This document shows, in pieces, positions 15,765-25,074 of a stretch of 64,000 bases of DNA (position 1 is its first letter; each line of letters starts with the position of its first letter). The DNA is from Planctomycetia bacterium. Lineage in GTDB: Bacteria > Planctomycetota > Phycisphaerae > UBA1845 > UTPLA1. Under the pieces are notes generated by a model. It saw only the letters and a program-made list of their open reading frames with translations, made no database searches and was not told where the DNA came from. The stretch covers positions 510,453 through 574,452 of the forward strand of contig JABTTW010000002.1 of assembly GCA_015075745.1 (NCBI GenBank). Direction: 5' to 3'. The translations under genes were made by a program, and so were the position numbers.

Positions 15765-18121
15765 GCGACCCCCTTCCATCGGCGTATGGCCCATTCGGAG
15801 GTCAACATGATCATCAGGAGCGCGAACATTAATCGAGAATCCCAGATCGGCTCCTCAATGTCGTCCGCAATCTGAACACTTCGGTCGGGAATGATATCGG
15901 CCAGGTCCAGGTAGCCGTCGCTGAGTCGACGAAATACTCCGCCGGTCCCGGCGGCGATGCGTTGCAGATACTCGTGATTAGCCTCTCGACGGGACATCTC
16001 GGGGTTCAGTCGCTCGACGACAATGGAGCGACTCAGCACGCTCGGTTGAAAAGTGTGACCCGGAACACTCATCGTGAGGAACAGGCTGCCCTCCGAGGTT
16101 GGCACGAATCGGCCTTCCCATACTCGATCGGATCCTTCGACGGGCCGAAGCTGCACGCGAGCCTCCGGCGCTCCATGGGCGTCCTTAACCCACACTTCCA
16201 GATCCGCTCCCTGGGCCGACGGGCCGGACTCAGTGCACGCCAGAGAAATCCTCACTTCCTGACCCAACTCGTAACGTCGACGATCCGTTTGGAGCTGCCA
16301 GGGCGTCGCGGTACCGAGCTTTCGACCACGGGCAAGCGTGTGAATGATCTGCAGCCAGATACTCTCGTAGTAGGTATCTCCGGAGTACTGTCGCCATCGC
16401 CATAGTTCGTCCGTGCCAAGGAAGAAGGTCCTCCCCGCCCCGTATCGACCCAAGACGGCCAATGGCAAGGGACCTGCCTGCGTTGATGCAGTCGGGTGAA
16501 CAGCGAGAACCGTGGCGCCGAACTGCGCGCGGGCGACCTTGGCAAACCAGTAGAAGCCCGGCATGCCTCGGAACGTCTGTTCGTTCGCTTCGGCCTCACG
16601 CTCCAGGCGAAAGATCGGATTCGCTCGACCGTCCGTCGTCAGTTCCGGCAGATAGTCCGCGGTCAACGTGCTTGAACTGGTTGACGATCGCCCCCGTTCA
16701 ATCACGACCGGCAGGATCTTCTCCAAGGGCGTGCGCTCCAACGCGGCGGGCATAAAATGCTCCCCTGCGAGGAACGCTATGCCCGCTCCCTGCACGGAGA
16801 CATAGTCCGCCAGCATCGTTAATTGTGCCGGCGCAATCCAATTCGCCCGCAGATCAACGTCCCCGAGGATAATCACGTCGTATTGCCCAAGCTTCTCGAT
16901 GCTGTCCGGAAAACGCCGAATCGGCCGGGTCCCCTCCGGCGGGAAGCCCGGCGATGCATCGAGGAGAAGGCAACTGCTCTCGATATTCTGTTCGCGAAGG
17001 ATCAGATTCTTGAGATACCGGTACTCGAACCGCGGCTGTTTTTCGACATAAAGAACACCGATCTTCTCGTCGTGGGCATTGATGCCGGTTCGTGCCTCGT
17101 TGTTTTCGATGATCTCCTCATCCGGCAGCGGAACCACTCGAACGACCAGGCCTCTACGACCCTTTACGCCCGGCGCGAACTGCAGTTCACCCGCAAACTC
17201 GGCCTCGCCCACGGGAAGATGCTGCGTCTGCGAAACGAGAAGTTCACCATCTCCCTCATCGCGAAGTTCAATCATTAATTCCACGGGCTGCGTGACTGCC
17301 TTCGCCGAGCCTTCGTAATGAACGGAGACGGTATCTCGCAGGAAAACTTCTTCCGGGGCCCAAAGTGAAGTGATCGCCAGATCGCGTCGAGGTTCGGGCG
17401 AGCCGGCGGCAAGGACGTGGATCGGAAGGGAATTAGAACGGGCCAGCGAAATGATCGGTTCGAGGTCGTCCTGCTCAGTCTGCGAACCGTCGCTGATGAG
17501 AATGAGGCCTGCGCCGCGGCGTCCCTGAGATTCGTGAAGCACCTGCCGGACGGCTCGCGGTATATTCGTTTGATCCTGCTCGGGCGAGATACCGTCCAGC
17601 ATTTCGGCGACTTTTGACATTTCCGGTTCTTCAATCCCGAGACCAAGTGAGGTAGCGGATCGTCCAAAGCCCCAGAGGCCCAGTTGATGTCGTTGGACGA
17701 GCCTTTGCATAAGCCCACCCTCTGACGCGAGCGCTTCCACCGCTGCGGTCCACCGGTTAACGCCATCGACGTGGCCGACCTGCGATCTAAGCCGGTCCGA
17801 GTTCGACATGCTTGCGGAATCATCGATGAGGATGCCCACAAAGCTGGGCTCGGTGCGTACCCGGCTCAATACGAGAAGCGGCTGCCCGCAGACGAAAAGG
17901 ACACTCATGATGATGCCAAATCGCAGTAGTCCCAGGAGCCATCGTAGATGAACGGGCAGCTCATAGCGACGATAAGACATCGCTACAACAACCGAGGTAA
18001 TCAGCGCACCGAAAAGCATGATCCACGGCGCAGGAGGCGTTCCGAAGCGAAACGAAATCGGCGCGGAGTCGTCGAACCTGATTTGATCGAGACCCAGCAA
18101 CCAGTGAATTACTTCGTTCAT
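15761..18121 (-). CDS. VWA and glutamine-amidotransferase-like membrane protein
   Basis: A 786-residue protein. It has two N-terminal membrane helices (WIMLFGALITSVVVAMS; LLGLLRFGIIMSVLFVCGQPLLVL), then a von Willebrand A domain with a MIDAS start VGILIDDSASMS. A class-I glutamine-amidotransferase-like fold follows (YDVIILGDVDLRANWIAP, LADYVSVQGAGIAFLAGEHFMP), without an obvious catalytic Cys. One C-terminal helix (LMFALLMIMLTSEWAI) closes the protein. This architecture is typical of planctomycete and Bacteroidetes BatA/BatB-associated proteins. MIDAS sites bind a divalent metal and protein ligands. It overlaps both neighbours by four bases, so the operon is tightly coupled. Confidence 0.8.
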   Translation of the reverse strand: MNEVIHWLLGLDQIRFDDSAPISFRFGTPPAPWIMLFGALITSVVVAMSYRRYELPVHLRWLLGLLRFGIIMSVLFVCGQPLLVLSRVRTEPSFVGILIDDSASMSNSDRLRSQVGHVDGVNRWTAAVEALASEGGLMQRLVQRHQLGLWGFGRSATSLGLGIEEPEMSKVAEMLDGISPEQDQTNIPRAVRQVLHESQGRRGAGLILISDGSQTEQDDLEPIISLARSNSLPIHVLAAGSPEPRRDLAITSLWAPEEVFLRDTVSVHYEGSAKAVTQPVELMIELRDEGDGELLVSQTQHLPVGEAEFAGELQFAPGVKGRRGLVVRVVPLPDEEIIENNEARTGINAHDEKIGVLYVEKQPRFEYRYLKNLILREQNIESSCLLLDASPGFPPEGTRPIRRFPDSIEKLGQYDVIILGDVDLRANWIAPAQLTMLADYVSVQGAGIAFLAGEHFMPAALERTPLEKILPVVIERGRSSTSSSTLTADYLPELTTDGRANPIFRLEREAEANEQTFRGMPGFYWFAKVARAQFGATVLAVHPTASTQAGPLPLAVLGRYGAGRTFFLGTDELWRWRQYSGDTYYESIWLQIIHTLARGRKLGTATPWQLQTDRRRYELGQEVRISLACTESGPSAQGADLEVWVKDAHGAPEARVQLRPVEGSDRVWEGRFVPTSEGSLFLTMSVPGHTFQPSVLSRSIVVERLNPEMSRREANHEYLQRIAAGTGGVFRRLSDGYLDLADIIPDRSVQIADDIEEPIWDSRLMFALLMIMLTSEWAIRRWKGVA

Positions 18122-20286
18122 CGCACGCCGCCAAGTACCGTTCCGACAATGGTCTCAACGACGACCACTGCAAGCAGACAGATCATCATGATTTGGGCGA
18201 ATTCTTTTGGCGGCGCGGCCCGGCGGATCGCCGACGTAATACCGGCTTCCGTCACGATTTCGACGTTGGCGCCGAGAGCTCGCCGAACCTGCTCGATCGA
18301 GGCCCGTGACAAGTCGCTGTCACCCGTATCGCTGTTCACGGCCGCCAATCGACGCAGTACACCCGCACCAGCGCTGTAGAAGCCGGACTCGTCCACTTTC
18401 TCAACGGTCAAGATTGCGAAGCCCTCGTCGGCAAGCAATCCGGATTGATGCGTGTGGCTGCCCGGCGTGACAACCGGAAACTGCTCGCCCGCCGACTCCA
18501 TGGGAAAAGTCCAGATGACGTTTCTCCCAATCATCGTGTTCACTTCTCGGGATGCACCCGACGCCGCGAGGTGGGCGAGATTGAGCATCAGCGGCACAAA
18601 ATCCGGTTTCCCGGGGAGGTTTGTCCATGACATATCGATGCTGGTGAGCCAGCATAGTACCACACCTCGGCCGACACGCTGCTGTACCAGCGCCGGCGCA
18701 CCATCGGAAAAAGCAATCAGCGTCTGCAAACCGGGTTTGCCCGCTATTTGCGCCTCCCGGTACGCAGTGACGTTAGCGCGCTGAAGACCCCCCACCGGGT
18801 TGTCGCCAAAATCTCGCAGCGCGAAATTGTGAGGATCGGCCAGTTGATATCCCAGAGCCTGGGCGGGATTGGCCGCTCTCACGACGGCGCCCGGCTGCAC
18901 GGGCAGCCATGAGGCATCGCCATCGCGATGAACCGAGTAACCCTCCGGCGCCGCCCTCTCGGCCAGGACAACGATTAATCCACCGCCGGCCACCACGAAT
19001 TGCTGAAATCTCCGGCCCGTCTCGACGCTGATGCGTGGCAGGTCACCGAGAATCACAACCTCGTAATTCGACAGCACCTCCGACGCGAGGCCGTGCGAAG
19101 AGCATGTACGAATCCAAACCCGATCTCGATCGTCGACCGAATCGGAACCACCCAAGGCCGCCCGGACATAGAACAACGGCTCCGCCTCTGCATTGGAAGT
19201 CGGGACATCCTGCACGCACAGAACGCGCATCTCATTGACGACATCCACCGCGAGAAAGCGAACATCATCCTCGGGCAGGCCATCGTCGGCATTCTCTATT
19301 CTTGCGACGATCCTGTGCGGTCCGGGTACACTCAGCGTCAGCTCAAACTCCTCCACCACAGTCTGCCAGGGTCCGATCTGCTCGAGCTGAAGTTTTCTCG
19401 TTGTGACGCCATCCAGCCCGATCGAAACCGTCAGGGAATTGACGACCTCATCAGACTCGTTGGCGAGCTCCAGGGAATAGGTGGCAGGACGCTTTGAGCC
19501 AATGACCTGGCTGATCCGATTAAGCCTCTTAATCGAGAGATTTCGCCGAGCTTTCGGCCCGACATCCAGGATGATCAGCCGATCGACGGACTCGCTGACC
19601 TTCGCGATCGAAGCCGATGATGCGGCCTCCGCCAGACCCCCGTGCGCGAACGCGCCGGCGGTCATGTCGGTAATCACGTAACAATTTCGCGATCCTGACG
19701 CATCGTCTCCCGTATCGAGATTTGCAGCGGCGCTCTCCAACGCGCCGCCTAAGTCGTTCATCCTGAGGGAGCATTGCAGCGCATCCAGGGCCGACCGCAC
19801 CGCCTGATGATCGCGCGTGCAGCGCTGAATCACGCTTCTCGCGGGAGCGGACGCCAGGACCAAGCCGATCGCATCCCGCGCATCCGACGAATCGACGATT
19901 TGTCGCGCCACTCCCAATCCAGCCTCAAACGAAGAGGCCCCGTCGTCTCGTCGGGCCCGCATGGAAAGACTGTCGTCCAGCACAATGACTTTGGACTCGG
20001 CGGCATGACCGAGCGCCCCGATGACGGATGACGAGGCGAGAAAGGGCCGGCTCAGCGCCAGACCCACCAGGAGAACTGTGAGGATCCGAAGGGCCAATAG
20101 CAGCCATTGCTCGATTCGCAGCCGACGGCGAGTGACGGTCTGAGCCGCGGCCAGAAACTGCATGGCAGCCCAGGGCTCGGTGCGATAGGCGCGGCGACTG
20201 AGAAGGTGGATCAGGAGCGGGACTCCAGCCAGTCCCGCGGCCGTAATCATCAATCCTGTGTGAACAAACGACACACTCGCTCCCAT
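18118..20286 (-). CDS. BatA-domain VWA membrane protein
   Basis: About 722 residues. The N-terminal double-membrane BatA domain is clear (LAGVPLLIHLLSRRAYRTEPWAAMQFL, then RRRLRIEQWLLLALRILTVLLVGLALSRPFL). A von Willebrand A domain follows (KVIVLDDSLSMRAR, with the MIDAS DxSxS), then a Rossmann-like part near residue 410 (VVILGDLPRISVETGRRFQQFVVAGGGLIVV). A C-terminal helix (IMMICLLAVVVVETIVGTVL) ends it. I prefer ATG 20286 over TTG 20298. It lies 63 bases after the DUF58 gene and overlaps the next gene by four bases. BatA systems are linked to envelope stress and MoxR chaperone function. Confidence 0.85.
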   Translation of the reverse strand: MGASVSFVHTGLMITAAGLAGVPLLIHLLSRRAYRTEPWAAMQFLAAAQTVTRRRLRIEQWLLLALRILTVLLVGLALSRPFLASSSVIGALGHAAESKVIVLDDSLSMRARRDDGASSFEAGLGVARQIVDSSDARDAIGLVLASAPARSVIQRCTRDHQAVRSALDALQCSLRMNDLGGALESAAANLDTGDDASGSRNCYVITDMTAGAFAHGGLAEAASSASIAKVSESVDRLIILDVGPKARRNLSIKRLNRISQVIGSKRPATYSLELANESDEVVNSLTVSIGLDGVTTRKLQLEQIGPWQTVVEEFELTLSVPGPHRIVARIENADDGLPEDDVRFLAVDVVNEMRVLCVQDVPTSNAEAEPLFYVRAALGGSDSVDDRDRVWIRTCSSHGLASEVLSNYEVVILGDLPRISVETGRRFQQFVVAGGGLIVVLAERAAPEGYSVHRDGDASWLPVQPGAVVRAANPAQALGYQLADPHNFALRDFGDNPVGGLQRANVTAYREAQIAGKPGLQTLIAFSDGAPALVQQRVGRGVVLCWLTSIDMSWTNLPGKPDFVPLMLNLAHLAASGASREVNTMIGRNVIWTFPMESAGEQFPVVTPGSHTHQSGLLADEGFAILTVEKVDESGFYSAGAGVLRRLAAVNSDTGDSDLSRASIEQVRRALGANVEIVTEAGITSAIRRAAPPKEFAQIMMICLLAVVVVETIVGTVLGGVR

Positions 20287-20349
20287 TCTACGCGGCAATC
20301 GCTTGCGCGCTTACCGCCATTCACCGTCAACGCGCCTTGGCACAGCGCA

Positions 20350-21267
20350 CTATCGCCGAACCCGTGAGGCCCTCGCCGCGAGGTATGTTCCCAGTGCACC
20401 ACCGACGGGATTACTCGTATCGAACGCGGCATAGTCCGCCTGCTGGTCGTGACATCGCCGGCGCAGCTCCGTCATGAATGAGCGCAAAGCGGTCAGGTAC
20501 GCTTCGCGCATGACTCGAGGCTCGACTCGCATGATGTCCTTCTCCTCGAGGCCGACCAGACGTGTCGGTGTCTTGAAAGGGAAAGTCATCTCTGCGCGAT
20601 CGAGCACCTGCATGACAAGCGGCTCGTGTCGGCGGTAACGCATGTGCTTGAGGCCGGCCGCAATCTCCTCCATCGGTCCCAGGAAGTCGCTGATGATCAC
20701 AATGAGATGCCGCTCATGCGTGCTCTCAGCCAATTCATCCAGCGCATGGCGAAACGAAGTTCGACCGACGGTCGTAGCCGCCGCCAGCTCGTGAACGATG
20801 GACTTCCACTTGGCCGGATTGTTTGACCCGCGACTGGTCCGGTGAGTCTTGGAATCAAACGTCGCCAGAGACACCGAGTCCGCTTGTCGCAAGGCAAGGT
20901 ACGAGATGGAAGCCGCGAGCGTTGTCGCGTAATCGAACTTCGACCAGGCAGAGTCCGCCGAACGGTAGCCCATGGATTCCGAGCAGTCGACGGCCAGTAG
21001 GAGCTGAAGATTCGACTCCATCTCGTACTCTTTAATGTAATGTTTGTCGGTCCGGCCGTAGACCTTCCAGTCGAGGAATCGCAGATCGTCCCCCTGGGCA
21101 TATTTTCGATGTTCGGCGAACTCAACCGAAAAGCCGTGGGAAGGAGAACGATGCATCCCGCTCAGAAATCCGCGGACAAGCAATCTCGCACGCAGATCAA
21201 GCCCACCGATTCGGGCCAATACCTGCGGATCGAGATACCTTCGAAAGCTCTCGGTCGACTGTACCAC
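20350..21267 (-). CDS. DUF58 domain protein of the MoxR operon
   Basis: A 305-residue cytoplasmic protein with the DUF58 signature GFSVEFAEHRKYAQGDDLRFLDWKVYGRTDKHYIKEYE. A degenerate VWA domain follows (LLLAVDCSESMGYRS with MIDAS residues, then HLIVIISDFLGPMEEIAAGLKHM). DUF58 proteins nearly always follow moxR genes, as here (21-base spacing), and are thought to act as adaptors between the ATPase and the membrane VWA proteins. The length is standard. Confidence 0.9.
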   Translation of the reverse strand: MVQSTESFRRYLDPQVLARIGGLDLRARLLVRGFLSGMHRSPSHGFSVEFAEHRKYAQGDDLRFLDWKVYGRTDKHYIKEYEMESNLQLLLAVDCSESMGYRSADSAWSKFDYATTLAASISYLALRQADSVSLATFDSKTHRTSRGSNNPAKWKSIVHELAAATTVGRTSFRHALDELAESTHERHLIVIISDFLGPMEEIAAGLKHMRYRRHEPLVMQVLDRAEMTFPFKTPTRLVGLEEKDIMRVEPRVMREAYLTALRSFMTELRRRCHDQQADYAAFDTSNPVGGALGTYLAARASRVRR

Positions 21268-21288
21268 GCGGCGAGTCCTCCCCCATCA

Positions 21289-22434
21289 TCACGATCGATT
21301 CAAGACACGATCAGCTCCCACCGCGTCCAGCGCCGGGGTTGAATCCTTCGGTGTTTCACTGATCAGTCGAGCCACGAGGTCGTCCGTCGCGACCGCGTCG
21401 GCCTCGGCGTTGAAGTTGGTGACAAGCCGATGTCGCAGCACCGGATATGCCACGGACGTGATGTCTTCAACCGTGACGTGAAATCGTCCGTGGAGGATGG
21501 CGCGGGCCTTGGCCGCAATGACCAGGTACTGCGACGCACGCGGACCGGCGCCCCAGCTTACATAGTCCCGAATGAACTGCGGTGTGCCGGGCTCCTGTGG
21601 ACGCGAGCTGCGTGCAAGGCGCATCGCGTAACGCATGACATGGTCCCCGCAGGGCACGCGACGGACAATATCCTGAATAGACAGAATGTCGTCACTGTTG
21701 AAAATCCGCTGCAGCGGAGTCTCGCCGCCTGAGGTCGTGAGGCTGATGATCCGAAGCTCCTCCTCTTCGCTCGGATAGCCCACAAGGATTTTGAACATGA
21801 AACGGTCGAGCTGAGCCTCGGGCAATGAATAGGTGCCCTCCTGCTCGATAGGGTTCTGCGTCGCAAGCACGAAGAATGGCTGAGGCAGGCGATGCGCAAA
21901 GCCTGCGGCCGTCACCTGGTATTCCTGCATCGCCTCAAGCAGCGCCGCCTGCGTCTTGGGAGGCGTACGATTAATCTCATCCGCAAGGATGACGTTGGCG
22001 AAGATCGGACCGTTGACAAAACGAAGTTGCCGAACGCCGGTCGCCTTGTTTTCCTCGATGATCTCGGTGCCCGTGATGTCGCTGGGCATCAGGTCCGGCG
22101 TGAACTGAATTCGATTGAACGAGAGACTCAGCGTCTGGGCCACGGCGCGGATGGCCCGAGTCTTAGCGAGACCGGGCACGCCCTCAAGAATGCAGTGGCC
22201 CCTCGAGAAAAGGCAAATGAGCAACTGCTCAAGAACCTCCTCCTGACCCACGATGGACTTCGCGAGTTCTTCCGTAATTCGCTTCCTGCTTTGGGCCAGC
22301 ATTTCGACGGCCGCGATCTCGTCGTGCCCGAGCTGGGCGGGCATTCCGGCATCCTCGGTTGACAATGGACCATCTCCCCTGGGCGACGAGGCGCTCCTGC
22401 TGATTCTACGCACGCCAGCCGCATGAATGCCCAA
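21289..22434 (-). CDS. MoxR-family AAA+ ATPase
   Basis: A 381-residue AAA+ chaperone-like ATPase. Motifs: Walker [12 protein letters not shown], Walker [25 protein letters not shown], sensor 1 [16 protein letters not shown], arginine region [12 protein letters not shown], and the helical lid [12 protein letters not shown]. It would remodel or help mature envelope proteins together with DUF58 and VWA partners. It is the first gene of an eight-gene minus-strand operon reaching 9339. An internal Met at residue 31 is a possible alternative start. Confidence 0.93.
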   Translation of the reverse strand: MGIHAAGVRRISRSASSPRGDGPLSTEDAGMPAQLGHDEIAAVEMLAQSRKRITEELAKSIVGQEEVLEQLLICLFSRGHCILEGVPGLAKTRAIRAVAQTLSLSFNRIQFTPDLMPSDITGTEIIEENKATGVRQLRFVNGPIFANVILADEINRTPPKTQAALLEAMQEYQVTAAGFAHRLPQPFFVLATQNPIEQEGTYSLPEAQLDRFMFKILVGYPSEEEELRIISLTTSGGETPLQRIFNSDDILSIQDIVRRVPCGDHVMRYAMRLARSSRPQEPGTPQFIRDYVSWGAGPRASQYLVIAAKARAILHGRFHVTVEDITSVAYPVLRHRLVTNFNAEADAVATDDLVARLISETPKDSTPALDAVGADRVLNRS

Positions 22435-22828
22435 CGAGCATCAAGAAACCGAGACCGGCATACGACTATATCGACCTGATAAATGGCCTCTCGCTAAGCA
22501 TTTAGATTCCGGCTAGGTTCCTGAAAGTCAGCCCGCCATGCCGAAGATTTGACGCCCGACATGGGTCAGCCAGATGGCGCGATTAAGACCTCTTGGAGGA
22601 GATTGGGGGCCGCTTTCCAAGGTAAGGACTTCATCGGGGGGCAGTTCGGCGTGATCAGGCAGCAGCCTTGCACTCCCGAAGCCTGACCCCGGATTGGGCT
22701 ACCGGTATCATGTGAGGTTCGAATGACGCGGTCAGAGATCCGACAATATCACCACGAACGGACAGCACACGCGGGACTGCCGCGCATAGGGAATCGCACT
22801 TTGCAGTACTGAAAATGAGAATCAGCGG
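22435..22828. other. Intergenic region without a recognisable gene
   Basis: This 394-base stretch separates the MoxR operon (minus) from a plus-strand membrane protein gene and must hold promoters for both. Its frames are broken by stops and I recognise no RNA gene or protein remnant. No promoter pair is convincing. Confidence 0.4.
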
Positions 22829-23914
22829 ATGGCGACGATCGGTCATACACTCGTCGGTCTGACCCTTGCGGCGGGCCCCAAGTCTCGTCCACCGGGCCGC
22901 TTTCTGGGCCTTATGTGGATCGGCCTGATGGTCCTGTTCGCCCACTTGATCGATCTTTCCGAGTGGATGCTGTTGCTCCTGGCCCCGAGCAGGTTCTCAA
23001 CTCATTCCGTGACGAATCAGCCCTGGCTGATCACTACAGTGACACTTTGCGCCTTTGCCCTGCTCGCCTTTGGGCGTGTCAAAAATCCAATTCTCTATCT
23101 GGTCGCAGGGATATCAATACTCAGCCATGTTGTGCTCGATCTTCGTTTCATCCGCATCTCACTGGCCAATCTCTACGGTTGGAGTGGAGACCTGGGCTTT
23201 CCGACTTTTCGAGAAGTGTTCATTTCAGAGGTATGGCTGTTCGGTCTCGCCCTTTCACTCGTCATGCTCATTCGCAGCTTGCGAGAATCGAGGATCAAGC
23301 GGCCCACGAAGTACCTCGGAGCCGCCCTGGCAACGATTGCGACGGTCGCTGCAATGTCGCGCATGCCGTACCTGTGGGCTCCCGCCTATTCGATTGCCGT
23401 CATTCACGCCCTCCTGGTCATGAAGTGGAAACTTCGTCCGGCCCATGCGTGGGTCCTGGTTCCACTTGCGCCGCTTTTGGCCCTTGTGGTAACGGAGGTT
23501 TACGCCGGGCAACTTCAATCACGTGGACAGAAACTGACTCAGGCCAAGGAATATCAGGCCGCCCTCAAACCACTCCAGGCAGCGCTCCGCATCGCCACAA
23601 GGTCTTCAAAGGTCGGCACTCGTGTCTACCTCAGCACTTGCAAGTACATGCTGAACGATTTACCCGACGCAGAGCATCAACTGCTACAGGTCATCGACGA
23701 TCCCGAGAATCCTTACTGGCCCCGCCTCATGTTGGCCTATTTCTATGTCGCGCCAAAGACGAGGAACACGCCGTTCCACAGACCGGAGGAAACCCGAAGA
23801 CTCCTGGAGTCAATCGCTGCTGACCCACGTGCCGGGCGAACCAGTGAGATTGCGCGCGAACAACTCAAGAGAATGATCAATGAACACCTCATTCCTCCGG
23901 CCGCCCCCAGATAG
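22829..23914 (+). CDS. Multi-pass membrane protein with C-terminal TPR-like region (YdjM-like N-terminus)
   Basis: A 361-residue protein. The start MATIGHTLVGLTLA with later HLIDLSEW and SHVVLDLRF resembles YdjM/DUF457 membrane-bound metal-dependent hydrolases, which carry His and Asp ligands in these places. About seven hydrophobic helices are visible up to residue 225. The last 130 residues are helical and TPR-like (EYQAALKPLQAALRIA; YLSTCKYMLNDLPDAEHQLLQVIDD). The gene stands alone on the plus strand. A hydrolase role is only suggested by the N-terminal pattern. Confidence 0.5.
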   Translation: MATIGHTLVGLTLAAGPKSRPPGRFLGLMWIGLMVLFAHLIDLSEWMLLLLAPSRFSTHSVTNQPWLITTVTLCAFALLAFGRVKNPILYLVAGISILSHVVLDLRFIRISLANLYGWSGDLGFPTFREVFISEVWLFGLALSLVMLIRSLRESRIKRPTKYLGAALATIATVAAMSRMPYLWAPAYSIAVIHALLVMKWKLRPAHAWVLVPLAPLLALVVTEVYAGQLQSRGQKLTQAKEYQAALKPLQAALRIATRSSKVGTRVYLSTCKYMLNDLPDAEHQLLQVIDDPENPYWPRLMLAYFYVAPKTRNTPFHRPEETRRLLESIAADPRAGRTSEIAREQLKRMINEHLIPPAAPR

Positions 23915-24069
23915 GTCTTCCGCCGCTCGCAACCGTGCGTCTGCGCGAGGTTTCGCACATTCCCCCAGACGGCTACCATACCGGTCATCCTGATCGAATC
24001 GGCCTGGCGAGGCTCGGGAAAGGCCCCGCCGACCGGATTTAGTATTCGTTCAGGAATGACGAGGAATAC

Positions 24070-25047
24070 ATGAAAGCACTTATCACCGGCGGCGCAGGTT
24101 TCATCGGTTCACACCTGGCGGATCGACTCCTATCCCGGGGTGACGAGGTCACGGCGCTGGACGACCTCTCGACTGGAAGCCTTCGAAACCTTGAGTCGGT
24201 TATGAAGACTCCCCGATTTCGCTTCGTCCAGGATGACGTCCGTAACAGCCAGGTGATGCACATGCTCGTTGAGCAGTGCGATATGGTCTTTCACCTTGCC
24301 GCGGCCGTGGGCGTGCAATTGATTGTCGAGCAGCCGGTTCACACGATCGAGACAAACATCCACGGGAGCGAAGTCGTCCTCAGTATCGCCAACAAGTTTC
24401 GCAAGCCCGTCCTGATCGCCTCCACGAGCGAGGTGTATGGCAAAAGTGAAAGAGTGCCGTTCCGCGAGGATGACGACACCGTGCTGGGGGCCACTCGGTT
24501 TTCTCGTTGGTCCTACGCCTGCTCGAAGGCCATCGACGAATTCCTGGGACTCGCCTATCACCAGCAATTTGGCCTTCCGGTCGTAGTCGTCCGATTCTTC
24601 AACACCGTCGGGCCCCGGCAGACCGGCCAGTACGGCATGGTCATCCCACGATTCGTGGAGCGTGCGCTGCGCAACGAACCGATCCAGATCTACGGCACAG
24701 GTACGCAGGCGCGCTGCTTCGGCTACGTCGGCGACGTCGTCGACGCAGTCATCGATTTAATGCATTCAACGGAAGCGCCGGGCCGAGTCTACAACATCGG
24801 CTCGACCGAAGAAGTGACGATCAATCAGCTTGCTGATCGTGTGATCGAGCTTGTCGGCAGCAAGAGTCCAAAGGAGTACATCTCCTACGAACAAGCCTAT
24901 GGAAGGCCGTTTGACGACATGATGCGCCGAATCCCCTGCCTGGACCGCATTAAGGGCGTGATCGGCTATCAGCCGAAAACGGGCCTTAATGAGATCCTCC
25001 GGCAAGTCATCGCCGAGAAGAAATCACTAATGGGAAAAAAGGGCTAA
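24070..25047 (+). CDS. NAD-dependent sugar-nucleotide epimerase/dehydratase
   Basis: A 325-residue extended SDR enzyme. It has the NAD-binding TGGAGFIGSHLADRLL, LDDLSTGS, the FHLAAAVG motif, the STSEVYG strand with catalytic Thr/Ser, and the catalytic Tyr-Lys in YACSKAIDE. The C-terminal substrate half includes RFFNTVGPRQTGQYGMVIPRFVERAL and IYGTGTQARCFGYVGDVVDA. The closest families are UDP-glucuronate decarboxylase and UDP-glucose 4-epimerase-like SDRs; the exact substrate cannot be read from the sequence. GAGGAA lies four bases before the ATG. It converges on the glycan operon (27-base gap) and probably supplies it. Confidence 0.82.
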   Translation: MKALITGGAGFIGSHLADRLLSRGDEVTALDDLSTGSLRNLESVMKTPRFRFVQDDVRNSQVMHMLVEQCDMVFHLAAAVGVQLIVEQPVHTIETNIHGSEVVLSIANKFRKPVLIASTSEVYGKSERVPFREDDDTVLGATRFSRWSYACSKAIDEFLGLAYHQQFGLPVVVVRFFNTVGPRQTGQYGMVIPRFVERALRNEPIQIYGTGTQARCFGYVGDVVDAVIDLMHSTEAPGRVYNIGSTEEVTINQLADRVIELVGSKSPKEYISYEQAYGRPFDDMMRRIPCLDRIKGVIGYQPKTGLNEILRQVIAEKKSLMGKKG

Positions 25048-25074
25048 GTCGGCATCCTCGGAGTGCGTAATTTC

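Noticed and set aside
22717-22724. A tRNA suggested by GGTTCGAA
   Set aside because: The T-loop-like octamer stands alone; no acceptor stem or anticodon arm fits around it.
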